Shown: positions 8,578 to 17,703, numbered from the stretch's first letter. The stretch is DNA of 64,000 bases from Acidobacteriaceae bacterium (GCA_003131315.1 PKUV01000131.1:1-64000); one strand, 5' to 3'. Notes: generated by a model from the letters alone, not told the origin. Translations and numbers: made by a program.

Positions 8578-9174
8578 ATGAATACAAGAGCCGCTGCGGT
8601 ATTTGCATTTTCTCTTATGCTCGCTATGGCTTCTTGCGCGCAGAACAAGACCGTGACCGATAAGGAAACACGTGACCGTAAGGAAGCAAGCCTCCAACAA
8701 ACGTTCTTGGCCTTTGCCGCTGCTCACAACGCGGTGGCTGACTGGAAAACAGCGCTGCCTTACCAGTCGCTGGGAGGCGCGTACAGTATTCAATTGGGAG
8801 ATGTTCTAGTCCGACCAGACAAACGCCCAGTCGCGTTCAGAGCTTATTTGGACGATATAGTCCGACGCCGTGATCGAACTTATCTTGAATTGGAAGACGT
8901 AGACGAACCAGACGGCCTACATTTGACCTTGGAAGCTACTTCGGAAAACGTCCAACAGATTTTGAAGCAAGGGCCATCGAACTTCGATCAATACGCAGTG
9001 GTCGCGGAGATTTTGACGGTAGAGAGACCGGCCTTCCAGCTTTCAGCCGAAAATAATCCCGACGGCCCTGAAATACAGGTAAAAGCCTCGGACACATTCC
9101 ACGCCCAAGGACGTTGCCTCGACCTGGTATATCTTTCTGGACTCCGACACCCTCCTCAACCGGCCAGTCACTAG
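8578..9174 (+). CDS. Putative lipoprotein, unknown function
   Basis: 198 residues from the ATG at 8578; an upstream ATG at 8542 would add twelve polar residues ahead of the signal peptide and is less likely. The N-terminus MNTRAAAVFAFSLMLAMASC ends in a lipobox-like MASC, so the mature protein would begin with a lipidated Cys. The rest has no recognised domain. It follows the J-domain/Sel1 pair on the same strand with a gap of about 65 bases. Confidence 0.6.
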   Translation: MNTRAAAVFAFSLMLAMASCAQNKTVTDKETRDRKEASLQQTFLAFAAAHNAVADWKTALPYQSLGGAYSIQLGDVLVRPDKRPVAFRAYLDDIVRRRDRTYLELEDVDEPDGLHLTLEATSENVQQILKQGPSNFDQYAVVAEILTVERPAFQLSAENNPDGPEIQVKASDTFHAQGRCLDLVYLSGLRHPPQPASH

Positions 9175-9249
9175 AGTGGGCGTGAGATTCGGCTCGACAC
9201 GAATCAGAAAAAGATTTATCCCCACCAGTCACGCGACGCGGTTGCCGCG

Positions 9250-9654
9250 TCACCAAACCGTCTTCAGGCTGGCAGCGCGGATACGTCTGTCACGGCTGAT
9301 CACCGGCACACCGAAATAGACGCCAGTTGCCGCCACCATGCGGTCTGGCATGTCCGGTACTTCGGCGCGTGACACTTGCCGCATGGCTTGGACAATGGCG
9401 GCGCTAAGAACGGCTTCCGTAAAGACATGTTCCGGGTCGGCCAGGGCTTGCATCAGTTCATCATAAGCCGACGCGGGCAGGCGGTTTTTCTCGACCAAAT
9501 AAACCACCTCAGCCAAGCTTATCGTCGAAATGGCGGTCTTGCGTCTTGCCGTCGCCGCTTCGTTGATAAAGGCTTCGGCGGCTGTGGACAGTCTCTTGTC
9601 GTCGAATAAATGCCAAAGGGCGGTGTGGGTATCGGCAACGCCAGCGATCATCAA
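9250..9654 (-). CDS. vapC: VapC-type PIN domain toxin
   Basis: 134 residues, the usual PIN toxin length. The acidic metal-binding residues are visible: Asp8 (GVADTHTALW), Glu49 (SLAEVVYL), Asp104 (MPDRMVAA) and Asp122 (SRDRRI). PIN toxins are Mg-dependent ribonucleases that cut tRNA or rRNA. Its start overlaps the end of the antitoxin gene by four bases, the classical toxin-antitoxin arrangement. Likely role: stabilisation of the mobile element. Confidence 0.9.
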   Translation of the reverse strand: MMIAGVADTHTALWHLFDDKRLSTAAEAFINEAATARRKTAISTISLAEVVYLVEKNRLPASAYDELMQALADPEHVFTEAVLSAAIVQAMRQVSRAEVPDMPDRMVAATGVYFGVPVISRDRRIRAASLKTVW

Positions 9655-9902
9655 AAATGTTCACCGAAGTTCTGGAACATATCGACGCGGTTGGCGTCGA
9701 TTTCTTCTGCCGATGGAGCCTTTCCGTATTTCGCGAACATGCCGCGTCCCGTTTTGAACGGAGCACCCGATGGTTGGCCTTCGAGCGCGGACGCGAGATC
9801 ACGTTCAAGAACCTCGCAAACATAACCGGCGGGGGAAACGCCATGTGCGTTGGCCTGGACCTTCAGGGCCGCTTCAAGCTTCTCTGGAAGTTCGATCATC
9901 AT
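9651..9902 (-). CDS. vapB: VapB-type antitoxin
   Basis: 83 residues from the ATG at 9902 (MMIELPEKLEAALKVQA); AAAGGAAA lies nine bases upstream. An upstream in-frame start at 9959 lacks a ribosome site. The N-terminus is a short ribbon-helix-helix-like DNA-binding segment (IELPEKLEAAL...GYVCEVLERDL). The C-terminal half (PFKTGRGMFAKYGKAP) would wrap the PIN toxin. It probably represses its own operon with VapC, as is general for these pairs. Confidence 0.85.
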   Translation of the reverse strand: MMIELPEKLEAALKVQANAHGVSPAGYVCEVLERDLASALEGQPSGAPFKTGRGMFAKYGKAPSAEEIDANRVDMFQNFGEHF

Positions 9903-10255
9903 GGCTGATTTCCTTTCTCCATGACCAATTGTAGCGATTTCCACGGCGTGGTCAAACACTCATCACAGGCCCCTAATATTGACCTGTCCCCTCCGTTTTC
10001 CCAGCTTCTCCGTCTTCGCTCAACCTGAACCAAACACCCTCCCATTCGGTGTTCTTGGCCGAAGTCGTCTTCCTTTCATTTTTTTCTCCACTCAACCCGC
10101 GCCTAACAAGACCGGCGTTATTCCAGCGGTGCTCCCTGTCAAGGGTCTGCGATGAACGCGATGAGGCCGCGCCCTTGACATGTCCGCGCCGCTGAACGCC
10201 TTCAGAACCGTCGCGGGTTTCGCGAAGAAAAAAATTGTTTTTGAAGGAGAATACG

Positions 10256-11173
10256 ATGCAAGACACCACCGAAAGAAAAGACGTTTACAGCCGTATCACC
10301 GCGCAGATCGTCGAACATTTAGAAAAGGGCGTCCGCCCGTGGATACGCCCCTGGAATGCCGAACACGCCGCCGGAAGGATTACACGTCCACTGCGTCACA
10401 ACGGCCAGCCCTACTCCGGTATCAATATCCTGTCTCTCTGGATGTCCGCTCTAGGCCAGAGTTTCACAGCACCAATCTGGATGACCTTCCGCCAAGCCAG
10501 CGAGTTAAACGCCCATGTCAGAAAAGGCGAGAAAGGCTCGATTGTGGTCTATGCCAACGCCATCACCCGCACCGAGCATGACGACAAGACCGGCGAGGAT
10601 ACAGAGCGCGAAATCCCCTACATGAAAGGCTATACGGTTTTCAACGTCGAACAGATCGAAGGCTTGCCGGAAATCTACTACGCGAAAGCAACGCCGACGC
10701 GTGATCCCGTGGCGCGCATTGACCATGCCGAGAAGTTTTTCACCAGCATGGGAGCAACGATCAAACATGGCGGAAATCGCGCCTATTACGCGCAGGAGTT
10801 GGATTACGTGCAGATGCCGCCCTTTGAAGCCTTCCGCGATGCTGAGAGCTACTACGCCACTCTTGCTCACGAAGTCACACATTGGACGAAGCATCCGCAG
10901 CGCCTCGACCGCGACTTTGGCCGCAAGCAATGGGGCGATGAAGGTTACAGCCGCGAGGAGCTTGTTGCCGAGCTTGGCTCCGCTTTCCTGTGCGCCGACC
11001 TCGAATTGCATCAGGAGCCGCGCGAAGAGAACGCCGCCTATATTGCGATATGGCTGGAAGTCCTCAAGAACGACAACCGCGCCATTTTCACGGCAGCCGC
11101 CCATGCCCAACGAGCCGCCGATTACCTCAACCAGAAAGCCGCCGTGCAGGTCTCTGAGACCTGCGCGGCCTGA
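10256..11173 (+). CDS. ardC: ArdC-like antirestriction protein
   Basis: 305 residues from the ATG at 10256, with AAGGAG seven bases before it; a TTG at 10235 is less likely. The N-terminal domain (about 1-120, RPWIRPWNAEHAAG...PYSGINILSLW) is the ssDNA-binding DUF1738/ArdC domain. The C-terminal domain carries a zincin motif HEVTH (residues 205-209) with a downstream Glu in ELVAELGSAF. ArdC proteins carried by conjugative plasmids protect incoming DNA from restriction and bind single strands; this fits an element that moves as ssDNA. Confidence 0.92.
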   Translation: MQDTTERKDVYSRITAQIVEHLEKGVRPWIRPWNAEHAAGRITRPLRHNGQPYSGINILSLWMSALGQSFTAPIWMTFRQASELNAHVRKGEKGSIVVYANAITRTEHDDKTGEDTEREIPYMKGYTVFNVEQIEGLPEIYYAKATPTRDPVARIDHAEKFFTSMGATIKHGGNRAYYAQELDYVQMPPFEAFRDAESYYATLAHEVTHWTKHPQRLDRDFGRKQWGDEGYSREELVAELGSAFLCADLELHQEPREENAAYIAIWLEVLKNDNRAIFTAAAHAQRAADYLNQKAAVQVSETCAA

Positions 11174-11463
11174 TCCTACCTTAAGCCTTTAAGTTCTTGA
11201 GAATCAAAACTGGCGGAGAGGGAGGGATTAGCGGCCTCAGTCTGCGCCCGACAGCAGGTTGTGGTTTAGCGCAACCCACCTATTAATACGCGGCCTATAT
11301 GCAGCCGGTCTGCACACAACAGCAGGTTCAGGCGTCCTGAGTTTTCCGTAGCTCGGGCAATTGGAGAGAAGGCTTCAGTTTGGAGAGAAATCGGCAACGA
11401 GCAGCAGCTTGTTAATCTTGGCCGACCGTCCTAACATCAGTGGCAGAAACCGGAGGATGGGTC
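11174..11463. other. Intergenic region with two copies of a 20-bp motif
   Basis: No gene. It holds two copies of TCTGC-N5-ACAGCAGGTT at 11241-11260 and 11309-11328. A third, slightly longer copy lies at 23720-23740 in the suspected oriT region. Confidence 0.55.
11241..11328. repeat. TCTGC-N5-ACAGCAGGTT motif, two copies
   Basis: Copies at 11241-11260 and 11309-11328; within each, CTGC and GCAG form a short inverted repeat. See also 23720-23740. Confidence 0.55.
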
Positions 11464-12093
11464 ATGTCGCCAGATGAAGACGCACGACGATTAGTCCAAT
11501 ACATCCAATCGCTGACCGACTTTGTCTACCACAAAGTCGATCCCCCTTATGGCCACATGGGCGCGACAATTGCCGACACAGTTCTGCAAGCGAATAACAA
11601 ATATGACACACACGTTACGCCTCGGGTTCAGCGGATCCTGAGGCAATGGCCGAACGCCACGACTGTGACTGCGGTGCTCAGTGTCCTGAGGTCGGTTCCC
11701 ACCGTGACCTTCTTGAACTGGAGCGGCGTGGACCGAGCCGAGCGGTTTGACTGCATTCTCCGACTGCTGAAGAGCGAGCAGGTCGAAACTGAGGCCGATC
11801 TGCATACCTGGTTGATGAAGGACGCCAGTCTTCAAAAGGTTCGTGCGATCCATGGCGTCGGCCCGAAAACCGTCGACTACCTAAAAATTATGGCGGGTTT
11901 GCAAAGCATTGCTATTGATCGCCGTCTCATGACATTTCTCGGCAATGCTGGTATCGCCATCAACCCGAGCGACTACAGCACTGCGAGGGAAATCTTACGG
12001 CGAGCTGCGTTACTCCTCTCGGTCCCGGAAGCGGATTTTGATCACAGCATCTGGAGATACATGGGAGGCGATGCTGTCGCCCCTTGCGCGTAG
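11464..12093 (+). CDS. HhH-GPD-like DNA-binding protein
   Basis: 209 residues from the ATG at 11464, supported by GGAGG eight bases upstream; a GTG at 11440 would add eight. The hairpin-helix-hairpin IHGVGPKTVDYLKIMAG (from about residue 129) is followed by SIAIDRRLMTFL with Asp152 at the place of the catalytic Asp of endonuclease III-type glycosylases. The Lys typical of bifunctional glycosylases and the FeS-cluster cysteines are not evident, so activity is uncertain. It may be a divergent base-excision glycosylase or a non-catalytic relative. Confidence 0.7.
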   Translation: MSPDEDARRLVQYIQSLTDFVYHKVDPPYGHMGATIADTVLQANNKYDTHVTPRVQRILRQWPNATTVTAVLSVLRSVPTVTFLNWSGVDRAERFDCILRLLKSEQVETEADLHTWLMKDASLQKVRAIHGVGPKTVDYLKIMAGLQSIAIDRRLMTFLGNAGIAINPSDYSTAREILRRAALLLSVPEADFDHSIWRYMGGDAVAPCA

Positions 12094-12285
12094 AGGAACG
12101 CGCCGTTCGCGGACGCGCTGAAGCCGATGCGCCAGACCCACGAAGCGACGATCCAGTAGGCCGAAGAGAGGCGTGTACACTATCTGCCGGAATTCGAGTT
12201 ATTCTTTTTTGACGCGGGAACTCATCCGCTTGGTTCGCCGACGCTGCACATTCCAGAAACTTAGTACTGCACAGAATTGAAGAGG

Positions 12286-13356
12286 CTAAAACCTCACGGA
12301 AATATCGGAGCCTTCCACCTGGACACCCGAAAAACCGTTCTTGTCCAGCATTAGGGAGATCGCCATACCTGCCGTAGTCTTGTCGAGCGTTGGGCCGGAT
12401 CGAATGCAAGCAATGGGTAGTTTCTTGGCGGAGTCGAGCGGAATAAGCCGCAGATGCGGGACTAAGATTCCCCGAGAGACATGGAAGTGGATGGCTAAGG
12501 GTGTCGCGCCACCGTCGTCTGTGCCTTGCTTGTTCAATTCTCGTTCGCGAACAACAACGCGCCACTCCTTTTCAACCTTGAAGGCTTCATTCTTGAAACT
12601 CACGATTTCATCTAGAAGTATGTCCACTATTACTCTGAGAAATTTGGAGTATCCGCATAGCGGATTGTCGGTGATGGTTGCGATCGCTCGTTCCGTGTCT
12701 GGATTATCGAGGATCGCGAACAGCGGTTCCAAAATAGCGGTGCATTTCTTAGACTGCTCGCTCCGGTCGTACACCACTCTCACCCATTCACCCGTATACG
12801 TTTTCGGCTCTGGCTCGAATCCCTTGGGCGTAAACACGTTAGGTGGGACTTTGAAGCCAAGCGAGTAGCCTCCAGATTGGCCGTACGTCCTCCACTGGCT
12901 TAGCAGGTTGTCGTCTTCGCAGAAACACGCTAGGTAGATTGGCGGAATAACGTCTTTATTTAGGGGGTGTTCGCCAAACGCCTTGCGCAAATCTTGCGCC
13001 AGACGGACAGTTGTCGACTCTTTGGGACGACCTTTGGCTAGCCAATCATCCAGGACTTCCTTGAGAACGCCATAGCCGTAGGTGATCTCAGCCGAATCGT
13101 TGAGGAAATATGCAGAGGATGCCCAAAGCTCATTTTTCTCGATGATTCCCTTTAGTCCATCTGCCGTGGTGTAGTGATAGATGAGGCTCGTGGGAGGCAC
13201 TGACTTCGCTGCGGTAAGTTCTCGCGTGTGGTTAAACGCTAAAACCTGATTGAACGCCGAGAGTGCCAGCTTCACTGCGGGTTGGTCATATTCGCTCAGC
13301 AGCTTGGTGTGCATTTCCAGCACGCAACTCCGGCGTATGATCTGAGTGCTAGCCAC
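12286..13356 (-). CDS. DUF2971 family protein
   Basis: 356 residues from a GTG at 13356; the ATG at 13314 (MHTKLL) is an alternative. Family hallmarks are present: LIYHYTTADGLKGIIEKNEL with FLNDSAE (residues 58-90), the CFCEDDNLLSQWRTYGQ and GYSLGF block (about 144-168), and EKEWRVVVRE (about 260-270). Biochemical function of DUF2971 is unknown to me. The order of an HY motif, an S-x-W-x-x-Y-G block and a late Glu-Trp-Arg loosely recalls ADP-ribosyltransferase-like folds; that is speculation. It stands alone on the minus strand. Confidence 0.8.
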   Translation of the reverse strand: MASTQIIRRSCVLEMHTKLLSEYDQPAVKLALSAFNQVLAFNHTRELTAAKSVPPTSLIYHYTTADGLKGIIEKNELWASSAYFLNDSAEITYGYGVLKEVLDDWLAKGRPKESTTVRLAQDLRKAFGEHPLNKDVIPPIYLACFCEDDNLLSQWRTYGQSGGYSLGFKVPPNVFTPKGFEPEPKTYTGEWVRVVYDRSEQSKKCTAILEPLFAILDNPDTERAIATITDNPLCGYSKFLRVIVDILLDEIVSFKNEAFKVEKEWRVVVRERELNKQGTDDGGATPLAIHFHVSRGILVPHLRLIPLDSAKKLPIACIRSGPTLDKTTAGMAISLMLDKNGFSGVQVEGSDISVRF

Positions 13357-13686
13357 AGACCACTGAAAAAGCTCCGACAGGGCATCGGGCTTTCTATTTA
13401 GGCAGCCAGAAGGCCGCCGAGAAAATCATCGAGACCGTGCTCGATGAGGTGCTGTGCCACTGTGCGACATCCACGATTGCAACGTGGCCTGCTCAACAAA
13501 ATGCCAGCCACCATCAATAATCCGAGACCGGTCAACATCTGTTTTTCATTCATAAACTGCACCTTTCTTGCAGCAATTCTACGCCAACCGTCTCACGAAA
13601 TCCAAGATCATACTGGACGAACAAAAGACGAACAATGCACTGCCGTCAGCAATTTCCCAACCAACGTGGTGTCAAGAAAGCACGGT
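13357..13686. other. Intergenic region with possible gene scrap
   Basis: The plus strand at about 13393-13445 reads AAEKIIETVLDEV in one frame, which looks like the remains of a coding sequence, but no start or full frame is present. Nothing else recognised. Confidence 0.35.
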
Positions 13687-14124
13687 TTACGACAAGATTG
13701 CTGAAGCGGGACCGTGGTAACTGTCAGGATTCTCGGCCCGAAATTTCCAAACCGCTTCTCTGATGAGTTCGTGATCGCCTTCAATATGCTCCAAGTAGTA
13801 CCGCATCTCTGCCTCATTTGGAATCATAAGCGCGGCGCTAAGGGAAGTTCGTTGCTGTCTTATTAAGCCGACGTACTCATCAATCAGTAACAAGTGGTAT
13901 CGTTCCGCTCTCTCGTGCTCGCGGATCCAACTGCGCGCAAAAGCCCATCCCCACGTCCACGACCAAATTACGAGAAAGATCATCCACGGAATCCAGTGAT
14001 GAGTTGGTCCAATCGGAACGTATGAAATTACCGAGATCGCGACTGCCGCAAGTGTTCCCGTCACAACTCGAACCCATTCCTGCTTCAAAGACTTGAGGCA
14101 CAGCCACACATCGACTCTCGTCAT
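13687..14124 (-). CDS. Small membrane protein, unknown function
   Basis: 145 residues. Two hydrophobic helices (about 20-38 and 43-64, the second rich in Trp: MIFLVIWSWTWGWAFA) are followed by an amphipathic, charged C-terminal half. No family recognised. It is divergent from the exported-protein pair that begins at 14219. Confidence 0.55.
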   Translation of the reverse strand: MTRVDVWLCLKSLKQEWVRVVTGTLAAVAISVISYVPIGPTHHWIPWMIFLVIWSWTWGWAFARSWIREHERAERYHLLLIDEYVGLIRQQRTSLSAALMIPNEAEMRYYLEHIEGDHELIREAVWKFRAENPDSYHGPASAILS

Positions 14125-14218
14125 TTTGTCATCCTAAGTCTTGGGATGATTTTTCCGCCAGTATACGCTCGCTCCGTGAGACAATTCTGCGTTCCTTCGT
14201 TGAGACCGAAACGGCGCT

Positions 14219-14647
14219 ATGAAAACCACGTTCAAGATTGTGGTATTCCTCGCGATGGTATCCGTCTGCCAAGCCGGAAAGAAGCCAGCGATCTCAGCAG
14301 AGAATCTTGCCAAACTCCAAACAGTTAAAACTGTATTCGTGGATGGAAACAGTGAGTCCGCTGACAAGCTCCGCGAAAAGCTGGAGTCATGGACATGCCT
14401 GAAACTGACAAACAATAAAACCAACGCCCACGCGATCATGACGGTTGAAGAGAGAACGAAACCAAACGCTGACCTCAACAAAGTTGCGGCATCGGTGACC
14501 ATCACGATGCCAAATGGAGATCAGGTGTGGTCACGGACCAAGGCGGGCGAAGGTTTCGTACACTCCGGCGCGGGCATGGCCGCAGAAAATCTTCTGCATG
14601 ACCTGGCGAAAGATGCGTGTCCCGGTTGGTCACGGAGAAACCACTAA
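14219..14647 (+). CDS. Exported protein, unknown function
   Basis: 142 residues with a signal peptide (MKTTFKIVVFLAMVSVCQAG). The mature part has LQTVKTVFVDGNSESADKLREKLESW, then NAHAIMTVEE and VTITMPNGDQVWSRT. This is the pattern of small acidobacterial secreted proteins that look like lipoprotein LpqE/CsgG-type beta-alpha domains, but no firm family can be given. The stop is directly followed by the next gene's ATG, so the two form an operon. Confidence 0.6.
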   Translation: MKTTFKIVVFLAMVSVCQAGKKPAISAENLAKLQTVKTVFVDGNSESADKLREKLESWTCLKLTNNKTNAHAIMTVEERTKPNADLNKVAASVTITMPNGDQVWSRTKAGEGFVHSGAGMAAENLLHDLAKDACPGWSRRNH

Positions 14648-15178
14648 ATGAAAAACAGCGCCATTGCTTTGATTCTAGGGCTATGCATTGCAGGCTTCGC
14701 ACAGGATGCAGCCGAACCGCCCGACCACGGAGCCTACTACAGAACAAAAGACGGTTGGCAGAAGCTAGAGTTGCTGACCACGACAGGTTCAAATATTCAC
14801 GTCAATGCATTGACCATGCATGGTGGGGCGAAGCAGCTTTATCGCGGCGCAGAGGCTCCGGTTCAACTATCGGATCGTCGCCCGGTGTTCTACATCAAGA
14901 CTACGCCCGACAAAGAACAACAACTGGCGGTTGCGGCAAGAGATACCGTGATCGTTCTGCTTACCAAAAAGGAAGATCACCGCGAATTACAGACGGTCAA
15001 GAGTGGCTTGACTGGCGTGAAATCTGGTATGGACAAGAAACTACTGCCGGACGTGACATTGCATTCAATCAACAACCTGATGTTTACAGTTACTCCGAAT
15101 CAAGATCTCGCACCGGGGGAGTATTTATTGACTTGGAACTCGATGGGGAGCGTCGGCTACGACTTCGGAATTAAGTAG
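14648..15178 (+). CDS. Exported protein, unknown function
   Basis: 176 residues with signal peptide MKNSAIALILGLCIAGFAQD. The mature protein contains DHGAYYRTKDGWQKLELL near the N-terminus and ends with LAPGEYLLTWNSMGSVGYDFGIK, which suggests a beta-sandwich. It starts one base after the preceding stop codon. Similar 'GxYY..DGxWxxL' secreted proteins are frequent in Acidobacteriota (from memory), but no function is known. Confidence 0.6.
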   Translation: MKNSAIALILGLCIAGFAQDAAEPPDHGAYYRTKDGWQKLELLTTTGSNIHVNALTMHGGAKQLYRGAEAPVQLSDRRPVFYIKTTPDKEQQLAVAARDTVIVLLTKKEDHRELQTVKSGLTGVKSGMDKKLLPDVTLHSINNLMFTVTPNQDLAPGEYLLTWNSMGSVGYDFGIK

Positions 15179-15204
15179 AATGTCAGCCAACGGCTTTCTA
15201 CTTT

Positions 15205-15531
15205 CTACTTGCACTCCCAGATCGACTTCCCCGAATCCACATCCATTGATGCGACGCAATTCTTCACGAGCTGAGGCCGGACGAACCCCGAGGCCTTCCT
15301 GATCTTGACGTAGCCGGACAGGTGTCGGTCAGAGTCCTTGATCAAGTTGACCTGCTGTACCTCGAAACCCTGATCTTCATAGTGGGACTTGATGTCCGCC
15401 TGAGCGCGTGTCACATCGGCTTCACTGAAAACTTTCGGGACGGGTTGGGGCGCGGGCGCGGCGGCTTGGGTGTTGCTGTTGCAGCCGACACAGGCCATAA
15501 GAACTCCAACGCATAGAAACAATAACTTCAT
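15205..15531 (-). CDS. Small lipoprotein, unknown function
   Basis: 108 residues with a clear lipoprotein signal (MKLLFLCVGVLMACVGC; lipobox CVGC, Cys17). A Pro/Ala linker and a compact domain (FSEADVTRAQADIKSHYEDQ) follow, ending in a Cys pair (NCVASMD and WECK) that may form a disulfide. It is convergent with 14648-15178. No family recognised. Confidence 0.55.
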   Translation of the reverse strand: MKLLFLCVGVLMACVGCNSNTQAAAPAPQPVPKVFSEADVTRAQADIKSHYEDQGFEVQQVNLIKDSDRHLSGYVKIRKASGFVRPQLVKNCVASMDVDSGKSIWECK

Positions 15532-15955
15532 AGCATCCTCCCAGATTGACAGTTGACTATGCCCTTCGGTGACGTCGCAAGTTACGGATGTAATTTAGGA
15601 CTTTTTGTGAGCCTTTCTGCGCTGACCTTTGTTTTCGGCAGAGGATTTCTGATCTTCTTTGTTGGGGTAGCGATTGGGTACGTTCTTGGAAACATACCTC
15701 ATGCGTGGCGAAAGTGAGTTTCCTTGAGACGTGTGCTTTGCGGGAGGTTTTCCTGCTACAATTTTATACAGTTCTGCTAACCGCCTGCGTCCCGATGTGT
15801 CCGGTCTCGGCCATATTCGCGCTCCACACGGCTGTCTGCTTACACGCTCTCGAACGGCACTCGCATTTGGATTGTCACCGAAAGCGATCGCAGTGCGATC
15901 ACTATCCTGCTGCCGGACGAATACTGACCATCTATCGAGCGGGCTCACAAGGTGT
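15532..15955. other. Intergenic stretch without a convincing gene
   Basis: A minus-strand frame (15595-15948) ends in a basic tail but lacks a ribosome site and recognisable sequence. Plus-strand frames overlap it fully. Nothing firm can be said. Confidence 0.4.
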
Positions 15956-16858
15956 TCAAATGATCAGCTTTGGTGCTTCTTCCAGAACATCAGTCCTGAA
16001 TCCGCCTAACCATTCGCTGTTGGGCCGCGCCAGGAGCCGTGCGTGTCGATACGCCCAGTCGGTGTAGAGGACCGTTGCTGCACGGTACCAACCACCGTGT
16101 CGCTCTAAGGTAAGCGCGAGGTCGGGACGCTTAGGATCTCGTAAGTACAGCGGGAGCAGAAGCTGAATGCGACCATGATAGAACTGCGGAACAGCCATGC
16201 GATAGCTTCGTTGCGCAAGGCGAATGCTATGCTTCATGGCACCTTCCAAAGCGTTGCGAGTTGCAAGGGGAATTGGCTGCGCATCAACCGCACCCTCCGC
16301 AGCCTCATCTTCATCCTCATCATGTTCACCAAGATCGGTGGGCACGCCGTTCTTGTCAACCTTTCCACCTAATTCCTCCGGAAAGCGGTTTAGGTTATCT
16401 TTGACAATGTGATCGAGATTTAACTGCACCTGTAGTTTCGGATCGAAGATCAGTTCCTTGGGATCGTTCCAGTATTCGACGAGACGCGGAAATTCCATGA
16501 AGTCCGTGAGCATTTTATCGCCTGCACGAGCCCAGGATTTGAGCCACCACTTCTTGTTTGCAGGCGAGATCGGCTGTGCCCGATCATAGTCATCGGAGAT
16601 CGTAAAGAAGGCGAAAATTTCTTCTTGGCCAGGCGTCAAGAGGCCGGTGTTAAAGCACGCGAGCTGATCAGCTTCAACGATCTTTTGTTGATCGAAGCTT
16701 CGAACAAAGGTGTATTTGATGTAGCTGTCAAGCACCGGTAGCGGTGATCGTGCTGGTGCATGCAGGTAGATCCAGCGTTCCGGCTCAGCCATCTCGGCAA
16801 GCGTCTTCAGCCGGTCCTCCCAGTCAGCGACCTTAGCAAAATCGAATATACGAGGCAT
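15956..16858 (-). CDS. DUF3825 family protein
   Basis: 300 residues from the ATG at 16858 (MPRIFDFAKVADWEDRL). The core carries CFNTGLLTPGQEEIFAFF (about 68-85), an acidic run DEDEDEAAEG (about 180), and a C-terminal block LLLPLYLRDPKRPDLALTLE followed by YRAATVLYTDWAYRHARL. These are characteristic of DUF3825, a domain of unknown function found in bacterial stand-alone proteins and in some eukaryotic RNA-related proteins (from memory). No catalytic residues can be named. It is flanked by long gene-poor stretches. Confidence 0.7.
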   Translation of the reverse strand: MPRIFDFAKVADWEDRLKTLAEMAEPERWIYLHAPARSPLPVLDSYIKYTFVRSFDQQKIVEADQLACFNTGLLTPGQEEIFAFFTISDDYDRAQPISPANKKWWLKSWARAGDKMLTDFMEFPRLVEYWNDPKELIFDPKLQVQLNLDHIVKDNLNRFPEELGGKVDKNGVPTDLGEHDEDEDEAAEGAVDAQPIPLATRNALEGAMKHSIRLAQRSYRMAVPQFYHGRIQLLLPLYLRDPKRPDLALTLERHGGWYRAATVLYTDWAYRHARLLARPNSEWLGGFRTDVLEEAPKLII

Positions 16859-17238
16859 TTTAGTCTTGACAGTATAGCTTGATGACCACTCCGGTTTCCA
16901 TTGACATCAGGCCTGAGCCTCCACTCAACGCATAGGAGTCGTTTCTAGCGCGGCCCACCGCTCGGATTGAGGGTTGCCCTCCCTTGGCTACAGGCTTCCA
17001 GAGCCTCTAGGCTATTCCGGCATGTACTACCTGTCATCTCGATCCAGTTTCCGTGGTCAACGGTCTCTGGGAGTGCTTTGACGATGCCAAGGTGCAGAGC
17101 GGCACGGGCAGCAAAGCTGGGCTCCGACAGTTGGAACTGATCATCCTCCGCTCAGAGAAAACAGGCCGACGGTAGTGACTTTGGTTATTGGCTGTCTCTT
17201 TTGGTTCCGTGGTAGGAATCTAATAGGAGAGATGAATT
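16859..17238. other. Intergenic stretch, nothing recognised
   Basis: 380 bases between divergent genes. No gene, RNA or strong repeat was found; it should hold promoters for both neighbours. AGGAGAGATGAATT precedes the next start. Confidence 0.4.
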
Positions 17239-17685
17239 ATGAAGCGGATGTTTGCAAACTCGCTCGTTGTTCTCGTGATGTTCGTGTGTGCGGTCTCTGC
17301 GTTCGCTCAAGGCAAGTGGAATTTCAGTGAGACGACGAGTGGCATGGATGGGGTCAAAATATCGGTGGCTACGCTTCCAGCCAATAGCAGTGAGGAGACG
17401 CTCATCGTTCGCTGTACAGGGAAGAAGCTGGAGATATATATTCACGCGGGGAACGTGGTGGACGAAGAGTATGGTGAACGCGTCAAGTTCGATGACGGCA
17501 GACCACAGCACCAAATGTGGGGCCGCTCGTCTTCTTACGATTCGCTGTTTGCTCCAGGTGCTGGCAAACTGCTCCATGAACTCCAGAGCAGCCATACGTT
17601 CATGTTTGAGTACCACCCATATCAGAAAGTGGCGACCACGGCAACGTTCGATGTGGTTGGACTGCCGATCACCGGCTGCAACTGA
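17239..17685 (+). CDS. Secreted protein, VasI-like pattern
   Basis: 148 residues with a signal peptide (MKRMFANSLVVLVMFVCAVSAFAQ). The mature domain has W-x-F-x-E, ETLIVRCTGKKLEIYIHAG and KFDDGRP. The order of W, a central Cys in V-R-C and 'EIYI' recalls the small periplasmic VasI/T6SS-accessory-like domain, but the match is weak and no T6SS genes are nearby. It is followed by a good terminator at 17704-17735. Confidence 0.55.
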   Translation: MKRMFANSLVVLVMFVCAVSAFAQGKWNFSETTSGMDGVKISVATLPANSSEETLIVRCTGKKLEIYIHAGNVVDEEYGERVKFDDGRPQHQMWGRSSSYDSLFAPGAGKLLHELQSSHTFMFEYHPYQKVATTATFDVVGLPITGCN

Positions 17686-17703
17686 ACCACGCTCGTCTCC
17701 CTC

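Noticed and set aside
13444-13704. 86-residue plus-strand frame
   Set aside because: No coding character and opposite to the end of the gene at 13687.
15595-15948. 117-residue minus-strand frame with a Lys-rich tail
   Set aside because: No ribosome site, no family pattern, fully overlapped by plus-strand frames; left as intergenic.
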